This document shows positions 33,468 to 44,324 of a stretch of DNA of 64,000 nucleotides, in pieces (position 1 is the stretch's first letter; each line of letters starts with the position of its first letter). The notes beneath the pieces were generated by a model, which was not told the DNA's origin, searched no databases, and was given only the letters and a program-made list of their open reading frames with translations. A program made the translations under genes and the position numbers. Source of the stretch: Necropsobacter rosorum. GTDB taxonomy: Bacteria; Pseudomonadota; Gammaproteobacteria; Enterobacterales; Pasteurellaceae. The DNA lies in the NCBI GenBank assembly GCA_000751835.1, contig CCMQ01000017.1, positions 1-64,000 on the forward strand, read 5' to 3'.

Positions 33468-34763
33468 TTATTTTTTATATTGATAGCTACCGTCTGACTG
33501 GCGTACAAAACGGCTGCCGTTAGACAGGCGTAATTCGCTGACGCGGCCTTGACCGTTTAACGAAACCTGAACTTTATCGCCCGGTTTAAAGCTGCTTAAT
33601 ACGTTACCGGCGCCGTTTGCCTTGGTCATCGCATTGACATCGGCGATATTCAGGTTGTTGTCGCGGAATACCTGCATTAAGGTGACACCCTGTGGCACGG
33701 TTAAAGTTTTACCCGTTGTGGCACCGGCCGTTTGTTTGGCGGCGGAGGCTCCGGCGGCTTTTGCTTCGACCACCGGCGCGCCTTTGCGTTCAGGTTTGCC
33801 GGCCGTCGCCGTGGTTTTGCTTTCACCGGCTTTGGCGGCCTGAACCGGTTTAACCGGCTTGGTGGCGGTCGTCGGTTCATGGTGAACCGGTTTATTGGCC
33901 TCGGTGTGAACCGCGCTGCTACGGGTCGGCTGTGGTGAAACCGGTTTTGGCGCAACCATCGGTTCGGTGCCGGCGTGAGTTTCTGTCGCCGGTGGATTCG
34001 GCGCAGGCTGAACGGTTGTCGGTTGCGTTGCCGCCGGCTGAGTATCGGTCGCTTGCGGCGCGTTATGCTCCGCCGGGTTTACGGCGGCTTGTTCTTCGCG
34101 CTGTGCATTGGCATCGGTGGCGTTCATTGCCGGCACATCGGCCGCCTGTTCGTTTTGCCCGTTATTCATATTGTCCAGCAGCGTATTTTCTAACGGCTGG
34201 CTTTGATCCAGAGACTGGAACTGGGTCGGAATATTGGTCGCCGATTGTTCGAAGGAATGAACGGTTTCCGAGCTTGGTTTTAACCAGGACACAATCAGTA
34301 AAATAATAACGGCGACCAGTAAGGCGATGAAAATCCGGCGGTATTTCGGCGGTAATGCCTGTAAAATCGCCCAGTTCTCCGGATTTTTCAGATTTCTTGC
34401 CGGGGCAGCGGATTGCGCATTCTGGGACGCGGCATCCGGTGTGCTGTTGTCGTTTGTTACCGTGTTGTCGCCGGCCGGTGTCGCCGCGGGCGGCACATTC
34501 TGCTCATCGTTTGGCAAGCTGCTTTGAGCGTTTGTGTTTGTCGTGCCGATTGTCGGTTCTTGGCGCGAGCTGAATTGCGCCGCCGGGGCTTCTTTCCGAG
34601 TAAAAGACTGCATGATACCTTTCGCTTTGTTTAACAATGAGGGTTCAGAGGTCATCGGCTTTTTCGGCGTGATCGGCTCAATTTGATTAAATTCGAGATC
34701 CAATTCGTTTTGTGCCGGATTGGTTTTCACCTCTGTGTCAGGTTTGTTTTGTTCAGTTGTCAC
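33468..34763 (-). CDS. oapA: opacity-associated protein OapA (LysM-like envelope protein)
   Basis: Inner-membrane-anchored protein linked in Haemophilus to colony opacity and colonisation. The start is GTG with AAGGT upstream; 431 residues. An N-terminal cytoplasmic region of about 140 residues with low complexity ends in the OapA N-domain (WAILQALPPKYRRIFIALL near 132-150) and a single membrane helix (about 145-163). Then comes a Pro/Ala/Thr-rich periplasmic linker, and a C-terminal OapA/LysM-like domain (about 350-431) that may bind peptidoglycan. It is followed by oapB and preceded by epmB, as in Haemophilus. Confidence 0.9.
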   Translation of the reverse strand: MTTEQNKPDTEVKTNPAQNELDLEFNQIEPITPKKPMTSEPSLLNKAKGIMQSFTRKEAPAAQFSSRQEPTIGTTNTNAQSSLPNDEQNVPPAATPAGDNTVTNDNSTPDAASQNAQSAAPARNLKNPENWAILQALPPKYRRIFIALLVAVIILLIVSWLKPSSETVHSFEQSATNIPTQFQSLDQSQPLENTLLDNMNNGQNEQAADVPAMNATDANAQREEQAAVNPAEHNAPQATDTQPAATQPTTVQPAPNPPATETHAGTEPMVAPKPVSPQPTRSSAVHTEANKPVHHEPTTATKPVKPVQAAKAGESKTTATAGKPERKGAPVVEAKAAGASAAKQTAGATTGKTLTVPQGVTLMQVFRDNNLNIADVNAMTKANGAGNVLSSFKPGDKVQVSLNGQGRVSELRLSNGSRFVRQSDGSYQYKK

Positions 34764-34855
34764 GGTTATACCTTAATGCTAACAGTAAAAAGAGAGGCAC
34801 TTATACAAAGTGCGGTCGAAATTGCGTTTATTTTAAAGGATCTTTCACGATTTTC

Positions 34856-35869
34856 CTATGCCGAATACAAAGTTTTATTCGGCTCGCCGGCAATTTCGCG
34901 CGCCAGTTTCGGCACCAGATAACCGGATGTGATGCTTTGTAATTCAGTGTAAATTTTTGTTGCCTGCCGATCTTCAATATAAAAATGGCTGGCGCCTTCC
35001 ACTTTATCCAGTAAATGCAGATAATAGGGCAGGATGCCGACGGCAAACAGTTTATCGCCCAGATGTTTCAGTACCTGTGCGTTATCATTCACGTTTTTCA
35101 GTAATACCGATTGGTTAAGCAGAGTCACGCCCGCCTGTTTCAGCCGCAACATGCCTTCCGCCAGAAGGTGATCGATTTCGTTCGGGTGATTGATATGGGT
35201 CACCAGCAGCGTTTGCAGACGGCTTTGCGCCAGTATGCGGCAAAGATGGTCGGTAATTCGTTGCGGAATCACCACCGGCAGGCGGGTGTGAATGCGCAAG
35301 CGCTGTAAGTGCGGTAGATTTTCCAGCTGTTTTAGCAGCCATTCCAGCTCGTGATCTTTGGCCATCAGCGGATCGCCGCCGGAAAAAATCACTTCTTCGA
35401 TTTCGGTATGCGCCGCGATATAAGCGATGGCTTTCAGCCAGCTTGACTTATCGCCTTTGTTTTGCGCATAAGGAAAATGGCGGCGGAAACAATAGCGGCA
35501 GTTAATCGCACAGCTGTTTTTAATCATGAACAGCAAACGGTTGTGGTATTTGTGCAGAATATTCGGCGCGGCGGTTTGCTGTTCTTGCAGCGGATCTTTG
35601 CAAAATCCTGCCGCACTTAGAAATTCCTGCCGCGATGACATGGCCTGTAGAAACAGCGGATCCTGCGGGTTGCCTTTTTCCATTTTGGCCACAAAAGGCA
35701 GCGGGACGCGCAGCGGAAACAGGCGGCGGGCGGCGATATCCGGCCCGAATGTATCGCTCGGTAACGATAGTGCGGTTAATAAGGCGTGCGGATCGGAAAT
35801 GGCGCCGGCAAGGTAATCCGTCCAATTTTGTTCTTCTCTAATCGGGTGATTTTGGGTTAAAATACGCAC
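34856..35869 (-). CDS. epmB: EF-P lysine 2,3-aminomutase EpmB
   Basis: Radical SAM, PLP-dependent enzyme making R-beta-lysine for EF-P modification. The frame is open to 36004 (into efp), but the family N-terminus ([15 protein letters not shown]) places a GTG start at 35869, giving 337 residues (342 in E. coli). The cluster cysteines are in [15 protein letters not shown] near 121-135; [13 protein letters not shown] near 170-182 and the HVRTRL-like [11 protein letters not shown] follow. The PLP lysine lies near the C-terminus ([16 protein letters not shown]). It is divergent from its target gene efp. No good ribosome binding site is visible. Confidence 0.93.
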   Translation of the reverse strand: MRILTQNHPIREEQNWTDYLAGAISDPHALLTALSLPSDTFGPDIAARRLFPLRVPLPFVAKMEKGNPQDPLFLQAMSSRQEFLSAAGFCKDPLQEQQTAAPNILHKYHNRLLFMIKNSCAINCRYCFRRHFPYAQNKGDKSSWLKAIAYIAAHTEIEEVIFSGGDPLMAKDHELEWLLKQLENLPHLQRLRIHTRLPVVIPQRITDHLCRILAQSRLQTLLVTHINHPNEIDHLLAEGMLRLKQAGVTLLNQSVLLKNVNDNAQVLKHLGDKLFAVGILPYYLHLLDKVEGASHFYIEDRQATKIYTELQSITSGYLVPKLAREIAGEPNKTLYSA

Positions 35870-35903
35870 TTTAAAAAAACAATCTCTTTTACTTGAGGAT
35901 AAT

Positions 35904-36470
35904 ATGGCTACATATACTACCAGTGATTTCAAACCAGGTCTAAAATTTATGCAGGACGGCGAACCTTGCGTTATCGTGGAAAATGAGTTCGTTAAACCGG
36001 GCAAAGGTCAGGCGTTTACCCGCACCCGTATCCGTAAATTGATTTCAGGCAAGGTGCTGGACGTCAACTTTAAATCCGGGACTTCCGTGGAGGCGGCGGA
36101 CGTGATGGATTTAAACTTAACCTATTCCTATAAAGACGACGCATTCTGGTATTTTATGCACCCGGAAACGTTCGAACAATATTCCGCCGATAAAAAAGCG
36201 GTCGGTGATGCGGATAAATGGTTATTGGATCAGGCGGACTGCATTGTCACTTTATGGAACGGCGCACCGATTTCCATTACTCCGCCGAATTTCGTCGAAC
36301 TGGAAGTGATTGAAACGGATCCGGGCCTGAAAGGCGATACCGCAGGTACCGGCGGCAAACCGGCTACATTAAGCACCGGTGCGGTAGTTAAAGTGCCTTT
36401 ATTCGTGCAAATCGGCGAGGTGATCAAAGTGGATACCCGCTCCGGCGAATATGTTTCCCGTGTGAAATAA
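35904..36470 (+). CDS. efp: elongation factor P
   Basis: Relieves ribosome stalling at polyproline. The 188-residue protein has the three-domain EF-P length; the loop KPGKGQAF carries K34, the site of beta-lysylation. GAGGA precedes the ATG. It is divergent from epmB, which makes the modifying group. Only 34 bases separate the two starts, so the efp promoter lies within or overlapping epmB's leader. Confidence 0.97.
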   Translation: MATYTTSDFKPGLKFMQDGEPCVIVENEFVKPGKGQAFTRTRIRKLISGKVLDVNFKSGTSVEAADVMDLNLTYSYKDDAFWYFMHPETFEQYSADKKAVGDADKWLLDQADCIVTLWNGAPISITPPNFVELEVIETDPGLKGDTAGTGGKPATLSTGAVVKVPLFVQIGEVIKVDTRSGEYVSRVK

Positions 36471-36486
36471 CGATACGAACACAGAC

Positions 36487-36513
36487 AAAAACCGGCGGAT
36501 GCCGGTTTTTTTA
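36487..36513 (+). terminator. terminator after efp
   Basis: ACCGGC-GGAT-GCCGGT (36491-36506) with flanking A-run and T-run. Canonical rho-independent terminator. Confidence 0.9.
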
Positions 36514-36530
36514 TGACTGCGATTGCGGGC

Positions 36531-36559
36531 AAAATAAAGGGCGACTATTATCGCCCTTA
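36531..36559 (-). terminator. terminator after purA
   Basis: Minus-strand AAGGGCGA (36558-36551) pairs with TCGCCCTT (36544-36537), then TTATTTT. Lies 17 bases past the purA stop, between convergent efp and purA. Confidence 0.8.
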
Positions 36560-36575
36560 TTTGTCCCAATGCCGG

Positions 36576-37886
<1,311 letters not shown>

Positions 37887-37988
37887 TTAAGCTGAGTTTT
37901 TATTCATGAATAACCAGCTGATTACTTTACTATTTTATCCGGTTAATCTCAATCCAAATCGTTATTTTCTTCGCATTTTCCCGTTGAT

Positions 37989-38018
37989 AAAAAAGAGCGG
38001 TCGTTTTTACCGCTCTTT
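37989..38018 (-). terminator. terminator after lysC
   Basis: AAAGAGCGG (37992-38000) and CCGCTCTTT (38010-38018) pair; on the minus strand the stem is followed by TTTTTTA. The stem resembles, but is not, the uptake 9-mer (AGAGCGGT). Confidence 0.82.
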
Positions 38019-38023
38019 CGGGA

Positions 38024-39379
38024 TTATTCTTCAAACAGATTTTTATGCAGCGCGCGCACCACATCGTCGGCCTGTTCGCTCTGAACCAGCATACACACAT
38101 TGTTGCTGCTTGCTCCGTAGCTGATCATACGGAGATTGTAGGTTTCCAGCGTGCCGAAAATGCGTTTCGCCAGCCCGGCGGTAATATGCAGATCATTGCC
38201 GACCAGCGCCACCAGCGACAGACCGGTATCCACTTTCACACTGGACACTTCGCTTAATTCGGCCAGCAGTTCGCCGGACAGCATATTGGCGCCGGAAGAG
38301 GCGGAACCGGTTTTATCCAGCGTCAGTGCCACGCTGACTTCGGAGGTGGTGATGGTATCTACCGAAATTTTGTGTTTCGCCAGAATACTGAACACATTGG
38401 CCAGAAATCCCTGTGCGTGCAGCATGCTGAGGCTGGACAGCGTGAGCAGCGTTTGATCGCGGCGCAGGGCAATGGCGCGGAATGTCGGGCGCGGCTGCGG
38501 ATCGCGGGTGACCCAGCTGCCGCCGTCCTGCGGCGCTTTGCTGGAACCGACATACACCGGAATATTGCTGCGTACCGCCGGCAGCAGCGTGGCCGGGTGC
38601 AGCACTTTTGCACCGAAGGTCGCCATTTCCGCCGCTTCGGCAAAACTCATGGTATCAATACGGCGTGCGGCCGGCACAATGCGCGGATCGGTGGTATAAA
38701 TACCGGCGACATCCGTCCAGATCAATACATTCTTAGCATGTAAAACCTCCGCCAGTAACGCCGCGGAATAATCGCTGCCGCCGCGTCCCAGCGTGGTGGT
38801 TTTGCCTTGCGGATCGCGCCCGATAAATCCCTGCGTGATCACAAGCTCGCCGCGATCGAGCAACGGTTTTAAAATATTATCGCTGTTTTTGCGGGTTTGT
38901 TCGTCATTCGGTGCGGCTTTGCCGAAATGGCTGTTGGTGGCGACTACCGTGCGCACATCCACCCAAGTGGCGTTGGTATTCAACTCTTTCAGCAGCTGCA
39001 CGAAAATCAAGGTGGACATCATTTCGCCCTGACAGATCAATTCGTCCGTGAGCGCTGGAGAGGTTGCCAGACTGGCGGCTTCGGCTAGGCTTTCGATATT
39101 GCTCAAAATCGCGTCTATTTTAGGCCGCACTTGGGAGGCATCCTGTAATTCGTTTAAGATATTTTCCTGAATGCGGCGGACTTCCGCCACGCATCTTGCC
39201 TGCTCCGAGGCATCGCAACCGTTGGCCAGCGCGACTAGTAAATTGGTTACGCCGGCTGAGGCGGAAAGTACGACGACGCGGGTGGCGGGATCGGCGATGA
39301 TGATTTCGGCGCAGGCACGCATGGCGGAATAATTCGCGACACTGGTGCCGCCGAATTTAGCGACTGAAAGATGGGACAT
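38024..39379 (-). CDS. lysC: aspartokinase III, lysine-sensitive type
   Basis: Phosphorylates aspartate, the first step to lysine, threonine and methionine. The 451 residues and N-terminus (AKFGGTSVANY at 7-17) match E. coli LysC (449). RGGSDYSAALLA is near 202-213; two ACT domains fill about 310-451. It has no homoserine dehydrogenase domain. No lysine riboswitch is visible in the 170-base leader. Confidence 0.94.
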   Translation of the reverse strand: MSHLSVAKFGGTSVANYSAMRACAEIIIADPATRVVVLSASAGVTNLLVALANGCDASEQARCVAEVRRIQENILNELQDASQVRPKIDAILSNIESLAEAASLATSPALTDELICQGEMMSTLIFVQLLKELNTNATWVDVRTVVATNSHFGKAAPNDEQTRKNSDNILKPLLDRGELVITQGFIGRDPQGKTTTLGRGGSDYSAALLAEVLHAKNVLIWTDVAGIYTTDPRIVPAARRIDTMSFAEAAEMATFGAKVLHPATLLPAVRSNIPVYVGSSKAPQDGGSWVTRDPQPRPTFRAIALRRDQTLLTLSSLSMLHAQGFLANVFSILAKHKISVDTITTSEVSVALTLDKTGSASSGANMLSGELLAELSEVSSVKVDTGLSLVALVGNDLHITAGLAKRIFGTLETYNLRMISYGASSNNVCMLVQSEQADDVVRALHKNLFEE

Positions 39380-39480
39380 AAGTAAATTCCTTTAATGGTT
39401 AATTAGACGTAATGTTGTGTTCCACAATACAGATAACGATTTAAACAAAGATTGTCAAATATTATTTTATAAAATAAAAG

Positions 39481-39512
39481 AAAAACGCCATTCTGTTAAA
39501 TGACGTTTTAAT
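39481..39512 (-). terminator. terminator after proA
   Basis: On the minus strand AAAACG-T-CATT and AATG-G-CGTTTT form a stem with one mismatch (39512-39485), followed by TTCTTTTATTTTA. Lies between proA and lysC. Confidence 0.65.
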
Positions 39513-39550
39513 ATTTTCCTTTTTAACCATGCTAATCGAATAATTTTCAA

Positions 39551-40810
39551 TTAGGTGCGTATCAGATAGTCGCCGCTGCCGACCCATTTATAAGCGGTCA
39601 GCGCCTCTAATCCCATCGGACCGCGGGCGTGCAGTTTCTGTGTGCTGACCGCCACTTCCGCGCCCAGACCGAATTGCCCGCCGTCGGTAAACCGGGTGCT
39701 GGCATTAACATACACCGCGGCGGCATCCACCTGATTGACAAATTGCCGCGCCAGTTGCTGTGAGGCGGTCAGAATCGCTTCCGAATGCTGGGTGCCGTAT
39801 TCGGCGATATGGGCGATAGCCTGTTCGATATCCTGCACAATCACGACGTTTAAATCCGGCGAGCCCCATTCCTGACGCAGCTCGGATTCCTGCACCGGGG
39901 AAACCGTCGCACCGGCCTGTTGTAATATCGCAAGTGCGGTCGGATCGGCGTGAAATTTTACCCGCTTATCGTTGAAATAGGCCGCAAGCCGGGGCAGAAA
40001 ATCGGCCGCGATACTGCGCTGCACCAGCAGTGTTTCCACGCTGTTACAGGTACTCGGGCGCTGGGTTTTGGCATTATCGATCACGGCTAAAGCGCGCGGC
40101 AGATCGGCGCTTTGTTCCACGAAAATATGGCACACCCCGACCCCGCCGATAATCACCGGAATGGTGGCGTGCTGTTTGCAAAAGGCATGCAGTTTGGCGC
40201 CGCCGCGCGGAATAATCATATCCACATAGGCATCCAGCTTGAGCAATTGCATGACCAGTTCGCGATCCGGATCGGTGATCGCCTGTACCGCATATTTCGG
40301 CAGCCCCGCCTGCTGTAAGGCCTGTTGTATCACCTCAACCAGAATGGTATTGCTGTGCCGGGTTTCTTTGCCACCGCGCAGAATAACCGCATTGCCGGTT
40401 TTTAAACACAGGCTGGCGGTATCAATGGTGACGTTCGGCCGCGCTTCGTAAATAGTGCCGACTACGCCTAACGGCACGCGTACCCGTTCGATTTTTAATC
40501 CGCTGTCCAGCGTACCGCCGTCGATAATTTTACCGACCGGATCCGCCAGCGAAACCACATGACGGACATCGCCGGCAATCGCTTTCAGACGTTGCTCGGT
40601 CAACAATAAACGATCAATCAGCGCCTCGGATAACCCGTTTTGTTTGGCCGCCGCAACATCCTGCGCATTGGCGGCGAGAATGTCGTCGGCCTGCGCTTCC
40701 AGTTTTTCGGCAATCAGGTTTAAGACGTTGTTTTTTTCTTGTTGCGATAATTGCGCTAAAACGAAAGCCGCCTGTTTAGCCTGTTTGCCCATTTGAATTA
40801 ATGCTGTCAT
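39551..40810 (-). CDS. proA: gamma-glutamyl phosphate reductase
   Basis: Second step of proline synthesis, reducing gamma-glutamyl phosphate to the semialdehyde. The 419-residue product has the aldehyde-dehydrogenase fold with NADP-binding [16 protein letters not shown] near 112-127 and the catalytic C255 in RPSTCNSVE. proB is not adjacent. It follows the TRIC-family gene by eight bases on the same strand. Confidence 0.96.
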   Translation of the reverse strand: MTALIQMGKQAKQAAFVLAQLSQQEKNNVLNLIAEKLEAQADDILAANAQDVAAAKQNGLSEALIDRLLLTEQRLKAIAGDVRHVVSLADPVGKIIDGGTLDSGLKIERVRVPLGVVGTIYEARPNVTIDTASLCLKTGNAVILRGGKETRHSNTILVEVIQQALQQAGLPKYAVQAITDPDRELVMQLLKLDAYVDMIIPRGGAKLHAFCKQHATIPVIIGGVGVCHIFVEQSADLPRALAVIDNAKTQRPSTCNSVETLLVQRSIAADFLPRLAAYFNDKRVKFHADPTALAILQQAGATVSPVQESELRQEWGSPDLNVVIVQDIEQAIAHIAEYGTQHSEAILTASQQLARQFVNQVDAAAVYVNASTRFTDGGQFGLGAEVAVSTQKLHARGPMGLEALTAYKWVGSGDYLIRT

Positions 40811-40818
40811 CTGTGATC

Positions 40819-41490
40819 CTATTTGGTTTTTTTCGGTAATTTGTCATCGTTTTCTTTGGCGGCGATCGGATTTTCCTGATAATCGAAAACCGGCAGACCC
40901 CATTCGAAATAAATCGCCAGCAAGCGCATGATAAAACCGCTGGCCAGCGTGACGATAATCACCAGGTTGTGGTTGATATTCAGTTGCTGTAAACCGATGT
41001 AAATACTGGCGGCCAGCAATGCGACGCTGGCGTAAAGCTCTTTCTGAAAGACTAACGGAATGCGGTTGCACAACAGATCGCGCAACACCCCGCCGAATGC
41101 ACCGGTGATAATGGCGGCGATAATGGCAATGGTCGCGCTGTGGCCCATATCCAGCGCGATTTGCGCGCCGATAATGGAAAATACGATCAAACCCAGCGCA
41201 TCCAACACCAGAAAGACGGTACGGAAATAGCGGATAAAATGTTTAATCAGCGGGGCGATAACGACAGTTAATACCGCAGCGCCGGCCACGATTAAAAAAT
41301 AATGCGGATGTTTAACCCAGCCCAGCGGATAATGTCCGAGCAGCACATCACGCACCGAGCCGCCGCCGATTGCGGTCATCGAGGCGATGATAATCACGCC
41401 GAAAATATCCATTTTTTCCCGTCCGGCGGCCAGCGCACCGGTAATCGCTTCGGCGGTGATACCGATAATATATAAAATACTGAGCAGCAT
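40819..41490 (-). CDS. TRIC-type (UPF0126) membrane protein, YadS/YicG-like
   Basis: The ATG at 41490 (GGAG upstream) gives a 223-residue inner-membrane protein with seven hydrophobic segments, built from two UPF0126 repeats (about 5-80 and 92-165). The glycine-rich [17 protein letters not shown] (about 35-51) and [15 protein letters not shown] (about 121-135) are the paired repeat motifs. The family is related to TRIC cation channels; some members transport glycine. Function here is open. The frame's 57-residue extension up to 41661 is not family-like. Confidence 0.87.
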   Translation of the reverse strand: MLLSILYIIGITAEAITGALAAGREKMDIFGVIIIASMTAIGGGSVRDVLLGHYPLGWVKHPHYFLIVAGAAVLTVVIAPLIKHFIRYFRTVFLVLDALGLIVFSIIGAQIALDMGHSATIAIIAAIITGAFGGVLRDLLCNRIPLVFQKELYASVALLAASIYIGLQQLNINHNLVIIVTLASGFIMRLLAIYFEWGLPVFDYQENPIAAKENDDKLPKKTK

Positions 41491-41503
41491 AATGCTCCTG
41501 ATG

Positions 41504-41598
41504 AAAAGTGCGGTCCGTTTTCTGCGTATTTTAGAGAGGAATGATAAAAAATGCCACAAGCGAACGCCTGAAACGGGGTTATTTTTGACCGCACTTTT
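41504..41598. repeat. opposed uptake-sequence pair in divergent promoter region
   Basis: AAAAGTGCGGTCCG near 41504 and GACCGCACTTTTAA near 41586 lie in inverted orientation, about 70 bases apart, between divergent genes. Their spacing makes termination unlikely; they are placed in the promoter gap. Confidence 0.7.
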
Positions 41599-41646
41599 AA
41601 ATTTCTGCATAATGTGCGCCTGAATCGTACCGTACAGGAAATGTTT

Positions 41647-42456
41647 ATGTCCGAACCACAATCAAAACCCTTGACCGCCGTTTTATCGTTAATTCCGCCG
41701 CTGCTGTTATTCGGCGCGGATATGTTTGCGCTGTATTTACAACCGCAGGCGAAAGCCGTTTCGCATTTAAGCCCGGCGCTGCTGATGGCGCAGTTGCTGT
41801 GCCTGCTGGTGTTTGCCAAAGGCGAAATCTGTAACGGTCAGCGCGCCCGCCTGATTAAGGTCAACCTGTATTTGCTGCTTTATTGGGCGGCTTGGCTGGT
41901 ATTAAGCCTGTTTTCCAATTATCACTATGTGCTGACGGATATTGTGAGCCTGTGCGGCATCGCCGTGACGCTGGCGATTTGGCAGCAACCGCAGGATGTG
42001 CAAATGCGCCGCTCGGTGTTAGTGCTCGGTGCGCTGCTGGCGGGGCTGGGCATACTCACTTATTGGCTGATGTTTAGCGAACTGCCGCTGCGGGATATGA
42101 TGCAATACAATCCGCTGGCGCAAGGATTAACCGGCATTATTTTGGCGAATAGCATGTTAGTGATATCAAAAAACCGCCTGCAAGGCTTGCTTACCGTACT
42201 GCCTTTCGGCATGTTGATCTTGTTACTGCTTAATGCGCTGGCGGTATTGATTTTACTGGCGTACGCCTATTCAAGTGCGGTGATTTTCGCCAACGAATTG
42301 GCTTTAATTCTTTATTTTTGCTTGCATTTACTGATCGCCGCCATACTGGGCGCATGTATTATGCGAAAACGCCGCTTAGACTACAACGGTTTACTCATCC
42401 TGCTGTTTATCAGCGCCAGCTTGCCGTTATGGATACGGTTTTCGTATGTGGGTTAA
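41647..42456 (+). CDS. polytopic membrane protein of unknown function
   Basis: I do not recognise this protein with confidence. The ATG at 41647 has AGGAA six bases upstream and gives 269 residues. It is almost entirely hydrophobic, with about eight or nine predicted helices (near 8-30, 36-56, 64-84, 92-112, 122-145, 155-173, 180-205, 207-235, 245-265) and very few charged residues in them. No catalytic or ligand motif stands out. It is divergent from the TRIC-like gene, and Haemophilus appears to have a membrane-protein gene in the same position. It ends at a perfect hairpin before the tRNA cluster. Confidence 0.7.
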   Translation: MSEPQSKPLTAVLSLIPPLLLFGADMFALYLQPQAKAVSHLSPALLMAQLLCLLVFAKGEICNGQRARLIKVNLYLLLYWAAWLVLSLFSNYHYVLTDIVSLCGIAVTLAIWQQPQDVQMRRSVLVLGALLAGLGILTYWLMFSELPLRDMMQYNPLAQGLTGIILANSMLVISKNRLQGLLTVLPFGMLILLLLNALAVLILLAYAYSSAVIFANELALILYFCLHLLIAAILGACIMRKRRLDYNGLLILLFISASLPLWIRFSYVG

Positions 42457-42463
42457 AGCGGCT

Positions 42464-42493
42464 TTCACAGGCGAATTGTCGTTCGCCTGTGAA
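42464..42493 (+). terminator. perfect 12-bp stem-loop after the membrane-protein gene
   Basis: TTCACAGGCGAA (42464-42475), TTGTCG loop, TTCGCCTGTGAA (42482-42493). There is no T-run, so it may act as a weak terminator or 3' stabiliser. Confidence 0.55.
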
Positions 42494-42548
42494 TTATCTG
42501 GATTGAGTCGTGCCTTTTTCCGCTTGAAAACAAGCCGAATTACAAGCA

Positions 42549-42570
42549 TAAAAAGCCGCATTATGCGACT
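42549..42570 (-). terminator. terminator of the tRNA operon
   Basis: On the minus strand AGTCGCA-TAA-TGCGGCT (42570-42554) followed by TTTTTATG. It lies 29 bases past the tRNA-Leu 3' end. Confidence 0.8.
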
Positions 42571-42598
42571 ATCTTATTGAATTATCAATTGTTTGAAA

Positions 42599-42685
42599 TG
42601 GTGCCCGAGGGCGGACTTGAACCGCCACAGCCCGAAAGCCGAGGGATTTTAAATCCCTTGTGTCTACCGATTTCACCACTCGGGC
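42599..42685 (-). tRNA. tRNA-Leu (anticodon TAA)
   Basis: 87-base gene on the minus strand from GCCCGAGT to encoded CCA. The anticodon loop (ATTTAAAAT) gives TAA, and a long variable arm typical of tRNA-Leu is present. It is third in a Gly-Cys-Leu operon identical in order to E. coli glyW-cysT-leuZ. Confidence 0.96.
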
Positions 42686-42712
42686 GAGTTGTTTCTGACT
42701 GCGGTTGCATGA

Positions 42713-42786
42713 TGGAGGCGTGTCCCGGAGTCGAACCGAGCTACATGGATTTGCAATCCAGTGCATAACCGCTTTGCTAACACGCC
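42713..42786 (-). tRNA. tRNA-Cys (anticodon GCA)
   Basis: 74-base gene on the minus strand from GGCGTGTT to encoded TCCA. The anticodon stem-loop GGATTGCAAATCC gives GCA. Second in the operon. Confidence 0.97.
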
Positions 42787-42797
42787 GTAGCGTAAAT

Positions 42798-42873
<76 letters not shown>

Positions 42874-42907
42874 TTTCGCTGCAACACATTCGCTGTCAGT
42901 GGCGTGC

Positions 42908-42935
42908 ATTTTACTGACTTCTGACAATCTGTCAA
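42908..42935 (-). promoter_or_regulatory. sigma-70 promoter of the tRNA operon
   Basis: On the minus strand TTGACA (42935-42930), 16-base spacer, TAAAAT (42913-42908), 35 bases before tRNA-Gly. The rest of the gap to metB (42936-43176) holds an uptake sequence at about 43138 and no gene I can see. Confidence 0.8.
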
Positions 42936-43176
42936 CGGGTGGTATGAAAAAAAATACTTAACTGCTGAAAAAAACTGCAACCCTTGCCAAAGATAACGGA
43001 GAAGGCGAATTCATGCCAAATTCCGGGCGGCGCCGAAAATCTGCTTTAATCCTGATCGAGTTTGTGCCAGAATGTTGACATTCTTTTTTCGGATCGAAAT
43101 GCGTCGCACACCGGTTAAAACCGGCGTCTATTACAAAAAAGTGCGGTGCATTTTTTAATTGTTTTAGTGAGGAATT

Positions 43177-44289
43177 ATGACCCAACAATATCAGATAGAT
43201 ACCTTATTAGCGCAGGCCGGTAACCGGACAGACGAACGCACCGGCGCGGTTTCTACGCCGATTTTTCTGTCCACCGCATACGGCCACCGCGGCATCGGCG
43301 AAAGTACGGGATATGATTATACCCGCACCAAAAACCCGACCCGCACCGTATTGGAAGAAACCATCGCCAAACTGGAAGGCGGCGATCGCGGTTTTGCCTG
43401 CGCTTCCGGAATGGCGGCGATTCAGTTGTTGATGTCGCTGTTTACTGCGCCGGACGAGTGGATCGTATCCAGCGATGTTTATGGCGGCACTTACCGGTTA
43501 TTGGATTTTGCCTATAAACATAATCACGGCGTTAAACCCGTTTATGTCGATACGGCGTCGCCACAGGCGATTGAAGCGGCGATTACGCCGCATACCAAGG
43601 CGATTTTTGTAGAAACACCGTCCAATCCGCTGATGGAAGAATGCGATGTGGCGCAGATTTCGGCGCTGGCGAAAAAACATAACTTATTATTGATTGTGGA
43701 CAATACGTTCCTGACACCAGTGTTGTTCCGTCCTATTGAACACGGGGCGGATATTGTGATTCACAGCGGCACTAAATATCTCGCCGGACATAATGATGCG
43801 CTGGTGGGGCTGATTGTGGCGAAAGGGCAGGAACTGGGCGAGCGTTTATTCTATATTCAAAACGGTGCCGGGGCGGTGCTTTCGCCGTTCGACAGCTGGC
43901 TGACGATCCGCGGCATGAAAACGCTGGCGCTGCGTATGGAACGGCATGAAAAAAATGCCAAAGCGCTGGTGGAATTTTTGCGCGCCCAGCCGCAGATTAA
44001 AGATGTGCTGTATCCGAATAAAGGCGGCATGCTGTCGTTCCGCCTACAGGATGAAAACTGGGTCAATCCGTTTTTGAAAGCCTTGAAATTGATTACGTTT
44101 GCGGAAAGTCTTGGTGGCACGGAAAGTTTCATTACTTATCCGGCAACCCAGACCCATATGGATATTCCTGCAGCGGAACGTATCGCGCGCGGCGTTTGTA
44201 ACCGTCTGCTGCGTTTTTCCGTCGGTTTGGAAAACGTTGAGGATATTAAAGCGGATTTGCAACAGGCTTTTGCACAGTTAACGGCGTAA
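43177..44289 (+). CDS. metB: cystathionine gamma-synthase (trans-sulfuration PLP enzyme)
   Basis: Joins cysteine to an activated homoserine to make cystathionine in methionine synthesis. The 370 residues carry the Cys/Met-metabolism PLP signature with K200 in HSGTKYLAGHND, the YTRTKNPTRTVLEE segment near 48-61 and ASGMAAIQ near 76-83. Close relatives with beta- or gamma-lyase activity exist, so exact specificity is not certain, but the match to Haemophilus MetB-type enzymes is good. GAGGA precedes the ATG. ldhA follows 35 bases later. Confidence 0.88.
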   Translation: MTQQYQIDTLLAQAGNRTDERTGAVSTPIFLSTAYGHRGIGESTGYDYTRTKNPTRTVLEETIAKLEGGDRGFACASGMAAIQLLMSLFTAPDEWIVSSDVYGGTYRLLDFAYKHNHGVKPVYVDTASPQAIEAAITPHTKAIFVETPSNPLMEECDVAQISALAKKHNLLLIVDNTFLTPVLFRPIEHGADIVIHSGTKYLAGHNDALVGLIVAKGQELGERLFYIQNGAGAVLSPFDSWLTIRGMKTLALRMERHEKNAKALVEFLRAQPQIKDVLYPNKGGMLSFRLQDENWVNPFLKALKLITFAESLGGTESFITYPATQTHMDIPAAERIARGVCNRLLRFSVGLENVEDIKADLQQAFAQLTA

Positions 44290-44324
44290 TATCCGGCTGA
44301 CTTTTGCGCATGGTGGAGGTAAAG

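Noticed and set aside
39380-39550. lysine riboswitch before lysC
   Set aside because: The leader is about 170 bases, AT-rich, and shows none of the conserved L-box elements.
43075-43105. metB promoter TTGACA at about 43076
   Set aside because: A -35 match is present but no convincing -10 follows at 16-18 bases, and no MetJ box repeats were seen.
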